A stretch of DNA of 64,000 nucleotides from DASQZT01 sp963728965 (GTDB lineage: Bacteria > Acidobacteriota > Terriglobia > Bryobacterales > Bryobacteraceae): positions 744,001 through 808,000 of the forward strand of contig CAVSMH010000008.1 in assembly GCA_963728965.1 (NCBI GenBank), given 5' to 3'. The notes below the pieces were generated by a model. It worked only from the letters and a program-made list of their open reading frames with translations. It ran no database searches and was not told the DNA's origin. Made by a program: the position numbers and the translations under genes. Positions 9,014 through 16,822 of the stretch are shown here, in pieces (position 1 is the stretch's first letter; each line of letters begins with the position of its first letter).

Positions 9014-10027
9014 TCAGGTAGTGAGGACTACGCGGAATCGCGCTTTGCCGCTCAGCATCCGATCGTAGGCTTCCGATACACGCTCCATGGGAAAAACCTC
9101 GTTTCGGGAACGCACTCCGGCCAGCACGCTGAAGGCAAGCGTGTCCTGCGAATCGATGGAGGTTCCCGAATACCAGCCCCTCAGCGCCAGGCGTCCTCCG
9201 ATCAGATGCCCCGGCGAAACGGTGAGCGCGGAGGCCGCGCCAATCACCATCAACGTTCCATCGCTGCCCAAGCCGCCCACCACCGCGGCCATGGCATCGC
9301 CATTCGTTACGGTGGCGAGAATCACCCGGGCGCCGCCCAGGCGGCGCAGCTCCGCGGCGGGGTCCTGCGCCTGGCTGTCGATGTAGTGATGCGCGCCGAG
9401 CTCACGCGCCAGGGGCTCCTTGTCACTGCCGCGCGCGATCCCCACCGTGCGGAAGCCCGCTTTCGCCGCAAACTGCACGGCGAGATGGCCCAAGCCGCCC
9501 AAGCCGTGCACCGCCACCAGGTCTCCCGGGCGCGCCCCACTGTTGCGCAGACAGTTGAAGGTGGTCACACCGGCGCACATCAGCGGCGCGGCTTCGACTG
9601 GTGACAATTCGTCCGGCACCGCGGCCAGGGCTTCGGCGCGCGCTATCATGAATTCGGCATAGCCGCCATCGTAAGTGACGCCGGTGATCGCGGTGAACGT
9701 CTGACAGGCGAAGAAGTCGCCGCGGCGGCAGGCATCGCAGTAGCCGCAGTTGCCGCCGTGCCAGCCGACTCCGACGCGCTGCCCGGGCTGCCAGCGAACT
9801 ACGCCGGGGCCGGTCGCATCCACAACTCCCACCGCTTCATGCCCGGGCACGCGCGGATACTCGACCAGCGGCAAGGTGCCCTCCCGTGTAAGGCTGTCGC
9901 TGTGGCAGATCCCGCACGCCTGCACTCTGATCCGCACCGATCCCGGACCGGGTTCGGGAACCTCGCGTTCCACCATCTCGAAAGCCGCCTTCGGACGGGC
10001 GACCACCACCGCACGCATCTTTGCCAT
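9014..10027 (-). CDS. Zinc-dependent alcohol dehydrogenase (MDR family)
   Basis: This encodes 337 residues, start MAKMRAVVVARPKAAFEMVE, chosen because an AGAGGAGGAGAG ribosome site lies directly upstream; a longer in-frame start 31 codons earlier has none. The catalytic zinc site is visible as CGICHSD, GHEAVGVV and MCAGVTTFNC. The structural zinc Cys set is CGYCDACRRGDFFAC, and the Rossmann motif is GLGGLGHLAVQFAAKAG. It should oxidise an alcohol or reduce an aldehyde with NAD(P)H in the cytosol; the substrate is unknown. It is divergent from the fluoride-riboswitch operon and has a self-contained 5' region. Confidence 0.93.
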   Translation of the reverse strand: MAKMRAVVVARPKAAFEMVEREVPEPGPGSVRIRVQACGICHSDSLTREGTLPLVEYPRVPGHEAVGVVDATGPGVVRWQPGQRVGVGWHGGNCGYCDACRRGDFFACQTFTAITGVTYDGGYAEFMIARAEALAAVPDELSPVEAAPLMCAGVTTFNCLRNSGARPGDLVAVHGLGGLGHLAVQFAAKAGFRTVGIARGSDKEPLARELGAHHYIDSQAQDPAAELRRLGGARVILATVTNGDAMAAVVGGLGSDGTLMVIGAASALTVSPGHLIGGRLALRGWYSGTSIDSQDTLAFSVLAGVRSRNEVFPMERVSEAYDRMLSGKARFRVVLTT

Positions 10028-10081
10028 CTCTCCTCCTCTAAACGATGTTGGCACGGCAGAGGCGCTGTTGTACGCTGAGAT

Positions 10082-10131
10082 GAGCGGTGGAGTCCGCTGA
10101 ATGCCGTTTCCTGCGGCCAATGACTCCTACA
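10082..10131 (+). promoter_or_regulatory. Fluoride riboswitch (crcB motif) aptamer
   Basis: All elements of the fluoride aptamer can be folded by eye. P1 is AGCGG (10083-10087) with CCGCT (10094-10098). The loop GGAGT (10089-10093) makes the pseudoknot with ACTCC (10123-10127). P2 is GCCG (10103-10106) with CGGC (10114-10117). The hallmark ATGACTCCTAC occupies 10120-10130. It stands 86 bases upstream of crcB, the classic target gene. Binding of F- (with Mg2+) should switch on the fluoride exporter operon. Confidence 0.9.
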
Positions 10132-10179
10132 GTGGTTTCTGCTGTGGGAGTGACGGTTCCTGCCCTCGCCGCAAACCAC
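10132..10179 (+). promoter_or_regulatory. Likely expression platform hairpin of the fluoride riboswitch
   Basis: GTGGTTT (10132-10138) can pair with AAACCAC (10173-10179), immediately after the aptamer, enclosing further self-complementary sequence. There is no T run, so control may act on translation or through Rho rather than an intrinsic terminator. This is an inference from pairing alone. Confidence 0.45.
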
Positions 10180-10216
10180 AAGACAGATCGGATCGTGCGA
10201 AAGGAGACGTGCTCGC

Positions 10217-10591
10217 GTGGACAGATATCTGGTGGTGCTCGCCGGGGCCGGGCTGGGAGGCTTGGCGCGCTATGTTGCCGGCACCTGGATCATGGCCAAA
10301 TATGGCGGCCGGTTTCCCATGGGAACCTTCCTCATCAACATCACCGGCTCGTTTTTCGCGGGAGCGATCATGACGCTGTTGACCGAGCGCTTCGAACCGC
10401 ACCCCAACTGGCGGCTCTTCCTGGTGGTAGGCATGCTGGGCGGTTACACCACGTTTTCCGCCTTCGAGTACGAGAGCTTCCAGTCGATTCGCGAAGGCGC
10501 CCCATGGATGGGTATGCTGTACATGACGGGCACCGTATTGCTCGGCTATGCCGGCGTCTGGCTGGGCGCCATGCTGGCCGCGCGCCGCTGA
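10217..10591 (+). CDS. crcB: Fluoride ion channel/exporter CrcB (Fluc)
   Basis: This encodes 124 residues with four membrane helices, starting at GTG (MDRYLVVLAGAGLGGLARYV) with an AAAGGAG site 11 bases upstream. The family signatures are GGLARY, the pore segment FLINITGSFFAGAIMT with its conserved Asn, and GMLGGYTTFSAFEYES in helix 3, including the phenylalanines that line the fluoride pathway. It works as an antiparallel dimer in the inner membrane and lets F- leave the cell. It is the first gene under the fluoride riboswitch and is followed after 10 bases by two DUF190 genes. Confidence 0.96.
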   Translation: MDRYLVVLAGAGLGGLARYVAGTWIMAKYGGRFPMGTFLINITGSFFAGAIMTLLTERFEPHPNWRLFLVVGMLGGYTTFSAFEYESFQSIREGAPWMGMLYMTGTVLLGYAGVWLGAMLAARR

Positions 10592-10601
10592 AGGAGGCAG
10601 C

Positions 10602-11336
10602 ATGCTGACCAAGGGTCCTGCGAAACGGGTCACGGTTTTCCTCAACGAGGACACCCGGCATCACATGACGGCCCTTCACGATGCCATCATGACGTTCCTG
10701 CTTCACAAAGGCATTTCCGGCGCCACCGGTACGCGCGCCTTCTCGGGTTTCGGCTCGCACCAGGTGCTGCACACGCCCGCGATCGAGGCGCTGGCGGAGC
10801 ACCTGCCGATCCGCATCGAATTCACGGAGACGCCGGAAAAAGTGGACGAGGTCCTCCCGACGCTGTACGAAATGGTGACCGACGGCTTGATCGAAGTGCA
10901 GGACACCGAGGTCATCAAACACGCCCGGAAGGCGTCCAAAGCGGAACCCAAAACGCCGCATGCGCGCAAAGAGGGACAGGCCAGGCTGCTGCGGGTCTTC
11001 ATCGGCGAGGCCGACCTGTGGCACGGTGAACCGCTCTACGACGCCATTGTGAAGAAGCTTCGCATGATGGAGATCGCCGGCGCCACCGTGTACCGCGGCA
11101 TTCTGGGATACGGCGCCAAGGGACATCAGCACAAGAAGAGTTTCTTCCACGTGTCGGGCGACCTGCCGATCGTGATCGCCGCGATCGACACGGCTCCCAA
11201 AATCGCCGCCGCCGCCGAGGCGGTCGAAGCCATGCTCGAGGACGGCCTGATCGTGATCTCCGAGGCCGATATCGTGCGGCTGGTGCGGAGCCAGGCGGGA
11301 ACGGAGGTCCCCGATGACCGAAACGCAGCCGGCTGA
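10602..11336 (+). CDS. Protein with two tandem DUF190 domains
   Basis: This encodes 244 residues, start MLTKGPAKRVTVFLNEDTRH after a GGAGG site. Residues ~5-110 and ~122-235 are two copies of DUF190, a PII-like ferredoxin fold (first copy LHDAIMTFLLHKGISGATGT; second LYDAIVKKLRMMEIAGATVY), joined by a Lys-rich linker. DUF190 proteins are small cytoplasmic proteins thought to bind ligands like PII regulators, and they often accompany crcB. Being in the riboswitch-controlled operon, the protein likely senses or modulates fluoride or CrcB activity. This is inference, since no biochemical role is established to my knowledge. Confidence 0.9.
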   Translation: MLTKGPAKRVTVFLNEDTRHHMTALHDAIMTFLLHKGISGATGTRAFSGFGSHQVLHTPAIEALAEHLPIRIEFTETPEKVDEVLPTLYEMVTDGLIEVQDTEVIKHARKASKAEPKTPHARKEGQARLLRVFIGEADLWHGEPLYDAIVKKLRMMEIAGATVYRGILGYGAKGHQHKKSFFHVSGDLPIVIAAIDTAPKIAAAAEAVEAMLEDGLIVISEADIVRLVRSQAGTEVPDDRNAAG

Positions 11337-11652
11337 GATCCTGCGCATTCACATCTCCGAAGCGGATCGTCTCCAGGGAAAGCCGCTTTATGAAGCGATC
11401 GTGGCGAAGTGCCGCGAACTGAAGATTGCCGGCGCCACCGTGCTTTGCGGCCTGGAAGGCTACGGCGAGACGGCCGAGTTGCACAAGGCCCACCTGATGC
11501 GGAGCGACCGGCCGATCGTGGTGACCGTGGTGGACAGCCCGGCCAATATCCGCCGTCTGATTCCGGTGGTAGCGGACATGATGGACACCGGCGTGATGGC
11601 CACCTCCGCCGTACAGATGATTCGCGTGCAGAAGAGCGCCGCGGCCGGTTAG
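11314..11652 (+). CDS. Single-domain DUF190 protein
   Basis: This encodes 112 residues (core PLYEAIVAKCRELKIAGATV, then GYGETAELHKAHLMRSDRPI) with one DUF190 fold. It overlaps the double-domain gene by 23 bases, so translation is probably coupled. The sequence resembles the second domain of its neighbour more than the first, suggesting duplication. It is the last gene of the crcB operon, which gives the locus three DUF190 units in total. Confidence 0.88.
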   Translation: MTETQPAEILRIHISEADRLQGKPLYEAIVAKCRELKIAGATVLCGLEGYGETAELHKAHLMRSDRPIVVTVVDSPANIRRLIPVVADMMDTGVMATSAVQMIRVQKSAAAG

Positions 11653-11720
11653 ATCAATCCGGCGGCGGCCCCACACGCATCGGCCTTCAACGGTAGCGGC
11701 TTTGGGGCCAGAGCCGGGCC

Positions 11721-12980
11721 TCAGCCGGCTGCTTCCCGCGCGGCCGCGACAGTCCGGGCTATGTCTTCGCTGCTATGCGCGGCGGAAACAAACGCGGCCT
11801 CGAATTGCGAGGGAGCCAGGTAAATGCCGCGTTCCAGCATTCCGCGGAAGAACCGGCCGAAACGCGCCGTGTCGCTGCGCTTGGCGGATTCGTAATCCGT
11901 CACCGGCCCGTCGGTGAAGAAGAACGTGAACATCGAACCCACACGGTTGACGGTGACCCCCGACGGCGCCGCCGCCGCCAGTTCCGCGCCGTGCTGCTCG
12001 AGCCGCTCATACACCTCCGGGTGGGCCTGCAGATGGCGCAGCATGGCGAGGCCTGCCGCCACCGCCAGCGGATTTCCGGAAAGCGTGCCGGCTTGGTAAA
12101 CCGGCCCGGCCGGAGCTATCTGGCTCATGATGTCGCGGCGCCCGCCGTAGGCGCCCACCGGCAGCCCGCCCCCGATCACCTTGCCCAGGGTCGTCAGGTC
12201 CGGCCGGATGCCGTAGCGTTCCTGTGCGCCGCCGAAGGCCACCCGGAACCCGGTCATCACTTCATCGAAAATCAGCAGCGCGCCCACGCGGGTGGTGATT
12301 TCGCGCAACGCCTCCAGAAAGCCTGGCTGGGGCGGCACGCAGCCCATGTTCCCCACCACCGGCTCCACGATGATCGCCGCGATGCGCTCGCCGTGCGCGC
12401 GGAATGCCGCCTCCACCGCCTCGACGGAATTGAACGGCAGCGCAAGAGTCGTATCGCAGAACACCTTGGGTACACCTTTGGTATCCGGTATCCCGAGCGT
12501 CGCCACGCCCGAGCCCGCCTTTACCAGCAGCGAATCGACGTGGCCGTGGTAGCAGCCCTCGAATTTTACGATCAGGTCGCGGCCGGTGAAGCCGCGCGCC
12601 ACCCGGATGGCCGACATGGTGGCTTCCGTGCCGGAGTTCACCAGGCGCACCATTTCGATCGAAGGCACGGCATCGCAGATCGCTTGGGCGAGTTCCACTT
12701 CCTGACCCGTGGGCGCTCCGAAGCTGGTGCCGATGGCCAGCGCCCCCTCGAGCGCGGCCAGGATTTCGGGATGCCGGTGTCCCAGCAGCAGCGGTCCCCA
12801 CGAACCTACATAATCGATGTACTCGTTGCCGTCTACATCGAAAATGCGCGAGCCCTGGCCGCGCGCGATGAACAGCGGGTTGCCGCCCACGCTTCGGAAG
12901 GCGCGTACCGGCGAGTTCACGCCTCCCGGAATCAGGCTGGCTGCCCGGCGGAACAATGCTTCGGATTTCGGATTTGTCAT
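11721..12980 (-). CDS. hemL: Glutamate-1-semialdehyde 2,1-aminomutase
   Basis: This encodes 419 residues of a class III PLP aminotransferase fold. The PLP lysine is in LTTLGKVIGGGLPVGAYGGR, and the acidic cofactor residue is in LLIFDEVMTGFRV. The N-terminus SEALFRRAASLIPGGVNSPV is diagnostic of HemL. It makes 5-aminolevulinate, the first tetrapyrrole precursor of the C5 pathway. It is the last of three minus-strand genes, ten bases after the geranylgeranyl-reductase-like gene. Confidence 0.95.
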   Translation of the reverse strand: MTNPKSEALFRRAASLIPGGVNSPVRAFRSVGGNPLFIARGQGSRIFDVDGNEYIDYVGSWGPLLLGHRHPEILAALEGALAIGTSFGAPTGQEVELAQAICDAVPSIEMVRLVNSGTEATMSAIRVARGFTGRDLIVKFEGCYHGHVDSLLVKAGSGVATLGIPDTKGVPKVFCDTTLALPFNSVEAVEAAFRAHGERIAAIIVEPVVGNMGCVPPQPGFLEALREITTRVGALLIFDEVMTGFRVAFGGAQERYGIRPDLTTLGKVIGGGLPVGAYGGRRDIMSQIAPAGPVYQAGTLSGNPLAVAAGLAMLRHLQAHPEVYERLEQHGAELAAAAPSGVTVNRVGSMFTFFFTDGPVTDYESAKRSDTARFGRFFRGMLERGIYLAPSQFEAAFVSAAHSSEDIARTVAAAREAAG

Positions 12981-12990
12981 GCGGTGCGGC

Positions 12991-14169
12991 TCAGCCTGCT
13001 TTCCGCGGCACCAGCCGGCTGAAGCCGAGGCTCATGCCGATTTCGTACAGGCTCCCATTGAGGTTTTTCAGCAGACGGCGCTTGAGCGTCTGGTACGACT
13101 GTTTGCCCGCGAAGAGGTCGCGCATCACGGCCGAAAACCGCGGGCTGCTTCGCGTAAACTGCACCATGCGGGAAGGCACCGCGCCGAACAGAAACCGTCC
13201 CAGAAAGATGCGCTTAGCCAGGCGCGAGCCGAATTCCAGGTCGGATGTGAAATCGTGGCGGATCAGACGCCGGTACAGGTCGACCTTCTCGAGCATGGCG
13301 CCCGCCTCGGAAAGCAGCGAACGCGCCGCCAGGTCCGCCGAACGGATGGCATAGTACAAGCCCTCCCCGGTGATCGGGTCCACCAGCCCGGCGGCGTCTC
13401 CCACCGCCATCCAACCTTCCCCGGCCACCCGGTTCCTTTTCCACGATGCGGTATCCAGCGAAGGCAGCAGGTGGCTGTAAAACGCGGCCCCTTTCCACGA
13501 AATACCCCGCTCGCTCATGAAGCGTTCCAACCGCCGGCGCAGGTCGCGGGCGGGCTCGCCCTTACCGCAGATGCCTACCGACAGGTGCCCGCAACGGGGA
13601 AAGATCCAGATGTAGCCTTCCAGGTGCGGCAGAAACTGAATATCGATGCGCTCCTGGTGGCCGGGCACGTAGTAGCCCAGCGCCGACATGGTGTCCTCGG
13701 GCCGGAGCTGCGTGCCGACCTCGCGCAGGGAGTTGCGCGCCCCGTTAGCCACGATGCAGAAATCCGCTTCGGCCGCCCCCGACGACGTCCGCAGCCGCCA
13801 TCCCGAACTCGAACGCGACAGCTCCGTCACCCGCGCCTTTTCGATCTGCGCTCCGGCGTGCTCCGCTCGTTCCAGGAGCATGCGGTTGAGGTCGAACCGC
13901 GAATAGATCAGCAGCGGTTCTTCCAGCTTCAGCGACACCTCACCGGCGCGCGGCGCGGCCAGCACCGTTTCCATCACCAGACGCTTGGGAGTATCGTTCT
14001 GCAGCAGGAAGGGATACTGATGATAGGCTTTGTAAGTCAGGCCACCGCCGCATGGCTTCTCCCACGCCAGCTTCTCGTCGAAGAGCTGCACGCGCAGGCC
14101 GGCCGATGCCAGCCGTTCCGCGGCAAAGGCACCCGCCGGTCCACCACCCAATATTGCGACTTGCTTCAT
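12991..14169 (-). CDS. Geranylgeranyl reductase family FAD-dependent oxidoreductase
   Basis: This encodes 392 residues. The FAD dinucleotide motif is at the extreme N-terminus (VAILGGGPAGAFAAERLASA). The second FAD site is GEGWMAVGDAAGLVDPITGE (about residue 270), and PCGGGLTYKAY matches the C(x)GG substrate-side motif of this family. Members reduce isoprenoid chains of lipids, quinones or chlorophyll-like molecules; the particular substrate here is not evident. The start directly abuts the stop of the lipoprotein gene, so the genes are co-transcribed. Confidence 0.9.
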   Translation of the reverse strand: MKQVAILGGGPAGAFAAERLASAGLRVQLFDEKLAWEKPCGGGLTYKAYHQYPFLLQNDTPKRLVMETVLAAPRAGEVSLKLEEPLLIYSRFDLNRMLLERAEHAGAQIEKARVTELSRSSSGWRLRTSSGAAEADFCIVANGARNSLREVGTQLRPEDTMSALGYYVPGHQERIDIQFLPHLEGYIWIFPRCGHLSVGICGKGEPARDLRRRLERFMSERGISWKGAAFYSHLLPSLDTASWKRNRVAGEGWMAVGDAAGLVDPITGEGLYYAIRSADLAARSLLSEAGAMLEKVDLYRRLIRHDFTSDLEFGSRLAKRIFLGRFLFGAVPSRMVQFTRSSPRFSAVMRDLFAGKQSYQTLKRRLLKNLNGSLYEIGMSLGFSRLVPRKAG

Positions 14170-14619
14170 CTATTTCTTTTTCACCGGCGGCAGATCTTCG
14201 GGTGACGGCATCCGGCCGCCGCCAGGAGGCGCAGCCATTCCCCCCGGGGATGGTTCGGCCGGCATGCCGCCGGCCCCGTGCGGGTTGGCTGCTCCCGGCA
14301 TGGCTCCGGCGCCGTGGGGAGAACCGGGTGCATCCTGCCGGCCGGTCACTACCCATTGATTGCCCTGCTCTTGTAGGTGATATTTCATCGTCATACCTTG
14401 CGCCGGATTGCCGCCTTTCGGAGTGATCGATACGGTTGCGTCCGCCTCAGAGCCTTTCACGTCCACAGCGGTGAGGTTCACATCCATGGCCTTCACATTC
14501 AGTCCCGCTTTATTGGCCAAGTGGTCCAGAATGCCCTGGCGCACAGCTTCATTGCTGTGAGTCCCGCGAGTGCAGGCGATAAGGGAGAGCGCTAGCAGTA
14601 CTGAGGCGGCAGTTCGCAC
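14170..14619 (-). CDS. Small Gly/Pro-rich lipoprotein
   Basis: This encodes 149 residues with a lipobox (VLLALSLIAC). Residues ~25-95 form a compact, unassigned domain (ILDHLANKAGLNVKAMDVNL, then HLQEQGNQWVVTGRQ), and the last ~50 are low-complexity Gly/Pro/Met/His sequence ending PVKKK. The start is GTG with the AGGA only one base upstream and a TATAAT box ending six bases before it, which suggests a leaderless message. It is the first gene of the operon with the geranylgeranyl reductase and hemL. No function is recognised. Confidence 0.75.
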   Translation of the reverse strand: MRTAASVLLALSLIACTRGTHSNEAVRQGILDHLANKAGLNVKAMDVNLTAVDVKGSEADATVSITPKGGNPAQGMTMKYHLQEQGNQWVVTGRQDAPGSPHGAGAMPGAANPHGAGGMPAEPSPGGMAAPPGGGRMPSPEDLPPVKKK

Positions 14620-14625
14620 TCCTAG

Positions 14626-14631
14626 ATTATA
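14626..14631 (-). promoter_or_regulatory. Perfect -10 box TATAAT, probable leaderless start
   Basis: On the minus strand TATAAT is followed by CTAGGA and then the GTG at 14619. Transcription would begin at or within two bases of the start codon. No good -35 hexamer is seen. Confidence 0.5.
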
Positions 14632-14715
14632 CGGTAGCCATCTACCACGTTGGAGGATACCTCTTTTGGCGTGTTACGGTGCGGTATATCTCCCGGGGCG
14701 CGGGGAAACTCATCC

Positions 14716-14773
14716 TGTACTAGTACAAGTACTGCTGGGACGCGCCCTTCCAATCCCGCATACCTGTACTAGT
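14716..14773 (+). promoter_or_regulatory. Palindrome TGTACTAGTACA and second half-copy TGTACTAGT before a secreted-protein gene
   Basis: A perfect 12-base palindrome lies at 14716-14727, and TGTACTAGT recurs at 14765-14773, one base before the ATG. CTAG is usually rare in GC-rich bacteria, so the paired sites look like an operator for a dimeric repressor. The regulator is unknown. Confidence 0.4.
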
Positions 14774-14774
14774 C

Positions 14775-15233
14775 ATGCGGACAGTTTCTATTCTCCTCTG
14801 GATCGGCGTCACCGCTGCGTGCGCCCAGGATCTCTCCTTTGTCAGGCCGAACTCGCTGATTCACACGCCCGCCGCGGGCCGCTGTCCAGCTCCCGGGGCC
14901 GCCGCCTCCTGCCGCGCCGCCATCCCGGCCAATCGCAATCTGTGGCGGGCCAGCGTCGCTGCACTGGCTACGGCCAACGCCCTCGACATCCACTCATCGT
15001 GGGGGAAACGGGAACTCAATCAGGCCCTCGCCGGCCGTGCCGGCAATTTCGGACGCGAAGGTGCCCTGGTGAAGTCGGCCCTCCAGGGAGGGCTACTGGC
15101 CTTCGAATGCATGCTCGTGCGGCATCGCCCCACCGGAACCCTCTATCGGGTTCTCTCGGTGGTGAATTTCGGAGCGGCCGCCGCGGTGAGCGGTGTGGCG
15201 GCCCATAATTACCGCATTCCGCGCGTGCCATAG
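14775..15233 (+). CDS. Hypothetical secreted or membrane protein
   Basis: This encodes 152 residues beginning with a signal peptide (MRTVSILLWIGVTAACAQDL). It has a Cys pair (RCPAPGAAASC) and two short hydrophobic stretches (ALATANALDI and SVVNFGAAAAVSGVAAHNY). This layout is common among small Acidobacteriota proteins of unknown role. No family is recognised. The TGTACTAG sites upstream suggest specific control. Confidence 0.65.
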   Translation: MRTVSILLWIGVTAACAQDLSFVRPNSLIHTPAAGRCPAPGAAASCRAAIPANRNLWRASVAALATANALDIHSSWGKRELNQALAGRAGNFGREGALVKSALQGGLLAFECMLVRHRPTGTLYRVLSVVNFGAAAAVSGVAAHNYRIPRVP

Positions 15234-15363
15234 CGTTCCAGGTACCATGGCGCGAAACGCGGGATCCCCCCGAAACCCGCGCCAAACCTCTTCCCCCGGA
15301 ACTAGAGTGTTCGGGCCGGAGCGGGTAGAGTCCGGCAGACTGGAATTAGCCTGCCCAAGGGAG

Positions 15364-16038
15364 CTATTCCTCGTCGCGTTCATCGAGATCTTCGAGATCG
15401 GGGTCGCGGTCGGCAACCACGCGGCGCTTGGTTCCATACAACTCGGTTTCCGGCACGGGTGCGCCGCTTTGCGCGCTGCGCACGCGCGGCATCGGTTTAT
15501 CCGCATTGGCGAAGTCGCCCGACTTCTCCCCGGCGGACCCGATATCCTGGGCACCCGCCTGTACCAGGATGTCCTTTGCACGCTTGACCCAGTCGCCACT
15601 GTCGCAATGCACGGACAGCAGCACGCCGCCATCGCGGATGCGGCCCTCATAGCGCTTGGCCTCATACTCCGGAATGCCGGTCCCAGCCAGCGCTCCTATG
15701 ATCCCTCCCAGCGTTCCCACCGCGCCGGCGCCCGCCAGCGCTGCCACAATGGGTCCGGCCGCGATGAACGGACCCAATCCCGGAATCGCCAGCGCGCCGA
15801 TGCCCGTCAGCCATCCCAGAACTCCCCCCGTGATCCCCCCGGCAATGCCGCCCGTGGTGGCGCCTTCGGGCGCCTTGGTATTCTTCTCGTGCGCAAAATC
15901 CTTGGTGCCCTGGTTGTCCTGAAAGAGCACCGAAATATCCGTGCTGCGGAAACCGGCGCTACGCAGGTGGTCCACCGCTTCCTCCACTGTCGCGCGTGCG
16001 GGGAAGATGCCGAAAACCGCTGTATTTTTGCCTGCCAT
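15364..16038 (-). CDS. General-stress-type protein with glycine-zipper membrane segment
   Basis: This encodes 224 residues starting MAGKNTAVFGIFPARATVEE, supported by an AGGAGCAC ribosome site; an upstream in-frame extension has none. Residues ~1-55 look like the ferredoxin-like general-stress domain (AVDHLRSAGFRSTDISVLF). Residues ~70-135 are a long Gly/Ala-rich zipper (GGIAGGITGGVLGWLTGIGA, then AGAGAVGTLGGIIGALAG). Residues ~140-170 repeat the first motif (RDGGVLLSVHCDSGDWVKRA), and an acidic tail follows. Such proteins are thought to be stress-induced and membrane-associated. The exact role is unknown. Confidence 0.75.
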   Translation of the reverse strand: MAGKNTAVFGIFPARATVEEAVDHLRSAGFRSTDISVLFQDNQGTKDFAHEKNTKAPEGATTGGIAGGITGGVLGWLTGIGALAIPGLGPFIAAGPIVAALAGAGAVGTLGGIIGALAGTGIPEYEAKRYEGRIRDGGVLLSVHCDSGDWVKRAKDILVQAGAQDIGSAGEKSGDFANADKPMPRVRSAQSGAPVPETELYGTKRRVVADRDPDLEDLDERDEE

Positions 16039-16417
16039 AGAAGTGTGCTCCTTGTCTGTGAGCGGGCTTGCCGCCCCTGCGGCGTTGCCCGCGATTCTGA
16101 TTACAGAGAGCAACACGATGGCCAACCAAAGGCAGGCTTGTAAGGTTTCTTACGGGTGGGATGGAGCGTACCGCTCGGCCGTGCCGACCCCCGTTATGAC
16201 CCTCGTTTGTAAACGGGGTGGGCGTCCTCCGAGCGCCTTCAGGCTTCTCCCTTGCGGCAAACCGCCAGGAGCTTGCTCACCAGCGCGTTGAGATCGAGTC
16301 GGACTCCCTATTTTGATGGTTGTTAGGATCAAAATAGGCAGGCCGGCACCGCATCGCAGCCACGCTCCTGAGACATCTTACCAGGAAAGCGGCCCGTAGG
16401 TGTATTTTCGGCGGCTC
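16039..16417. other. Intergenic stretch with two hairpins, no gene seen
   Basis: Between the stress protein and gtrA-like gene there is no coding signal. CCCCGTT (16189-16195) can pair with AACGGGG (16212-16218), and a stronger AT-rich inverted repeat lies at 16307-16338. The first ~90 bases are the 5' region of the stress-protein gene. Confidence 0.5.
16307..16338 (-). terminator. Perfect 11-base inverted repeat downstream of the GtrA operon
   Basis: CCTATTTTGAT (16307-16317) and ATCAAAATAGG (16328-16338) are exact inverse complements around a 10-base loop. The element lies 80 bases after the GtrA stop on the minus strand. It could terminate that operon, although no T tract follows and the stem is AT-rich, so a protein site is also possible. 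Confidence 0.4.
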
Positions 16418-16822
16418 TCAGCGGAAGACGAACCACTCGCTCGCGGCAAAATTGAGCAGCGAACAAATGGCGATAGTGATCATGTTCGCCGCCAGATACT
16501 TCACGTGCATCGTGCCCACGAACAGCCGCATCAGCACCAGATTGCCGGCCAGCGAAATGATTCCGTTGCCGGCATGGAACCGCAGCAGCCGCCCTGCCAC
16601 GGCGCGCGTCCGCCGGCGCTCGCCCGCCGTGCGGTCCTTCCACGTGAAGCGCTCGTGCCAGGCAAAGTTGTGCAGGATGGCGGTCTCCACGGCGATTGCG
16701 GTAGCCGGCAGGTAGGCCATCCCCAGGCCACTGACCAGCAACGCGAGGCAGGCCAATTGCACGCCGATCCCGACCCCGCCCACGAAGTTGAATTTCAGCC
16801 AGCGGATTGCCAGCGATCTCAC
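16418..16822 (-). CDS. GtrA-like flippase-type membrane protein
   Basis: This encodes 134 residues with four membrane helices, GTG start (16820-16822) overlapping the stop of the CDP-alcohol transferase gene by GTGA. The sequence has the family pattern WLKFNFVGGVGIGVQLACLA in helix 1, a FAWHERFTWKDR loop and a C-terminal LNFAASEWFVFR. GtrA proteins are believed to move polyprenyl-linked sugars across the membrane or assist glycosyltransferases. The operon context points to lipid or cell-surface modification. Confidence 0.85.
   Translation of the reverse strand: MRSLAIRWLKFNFVGGVGIGVQLACLALLVSGLGMAYLPATAIAVETAILHNFAWHERFTWKDRTAGERRRTRAVAGRLLRFHAGNGIISLAGNLVLMRLFVGTMHVKYLAANMITIAICSLLNFAASEWFVFR

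Noticed and set aside
11775..13022. Plus-strand open frame of 415 codons
   Set aside because: It is antisense to hemL, rich in Arg/His/Gln as expected of a GC-rich shadow, and shows no domain.
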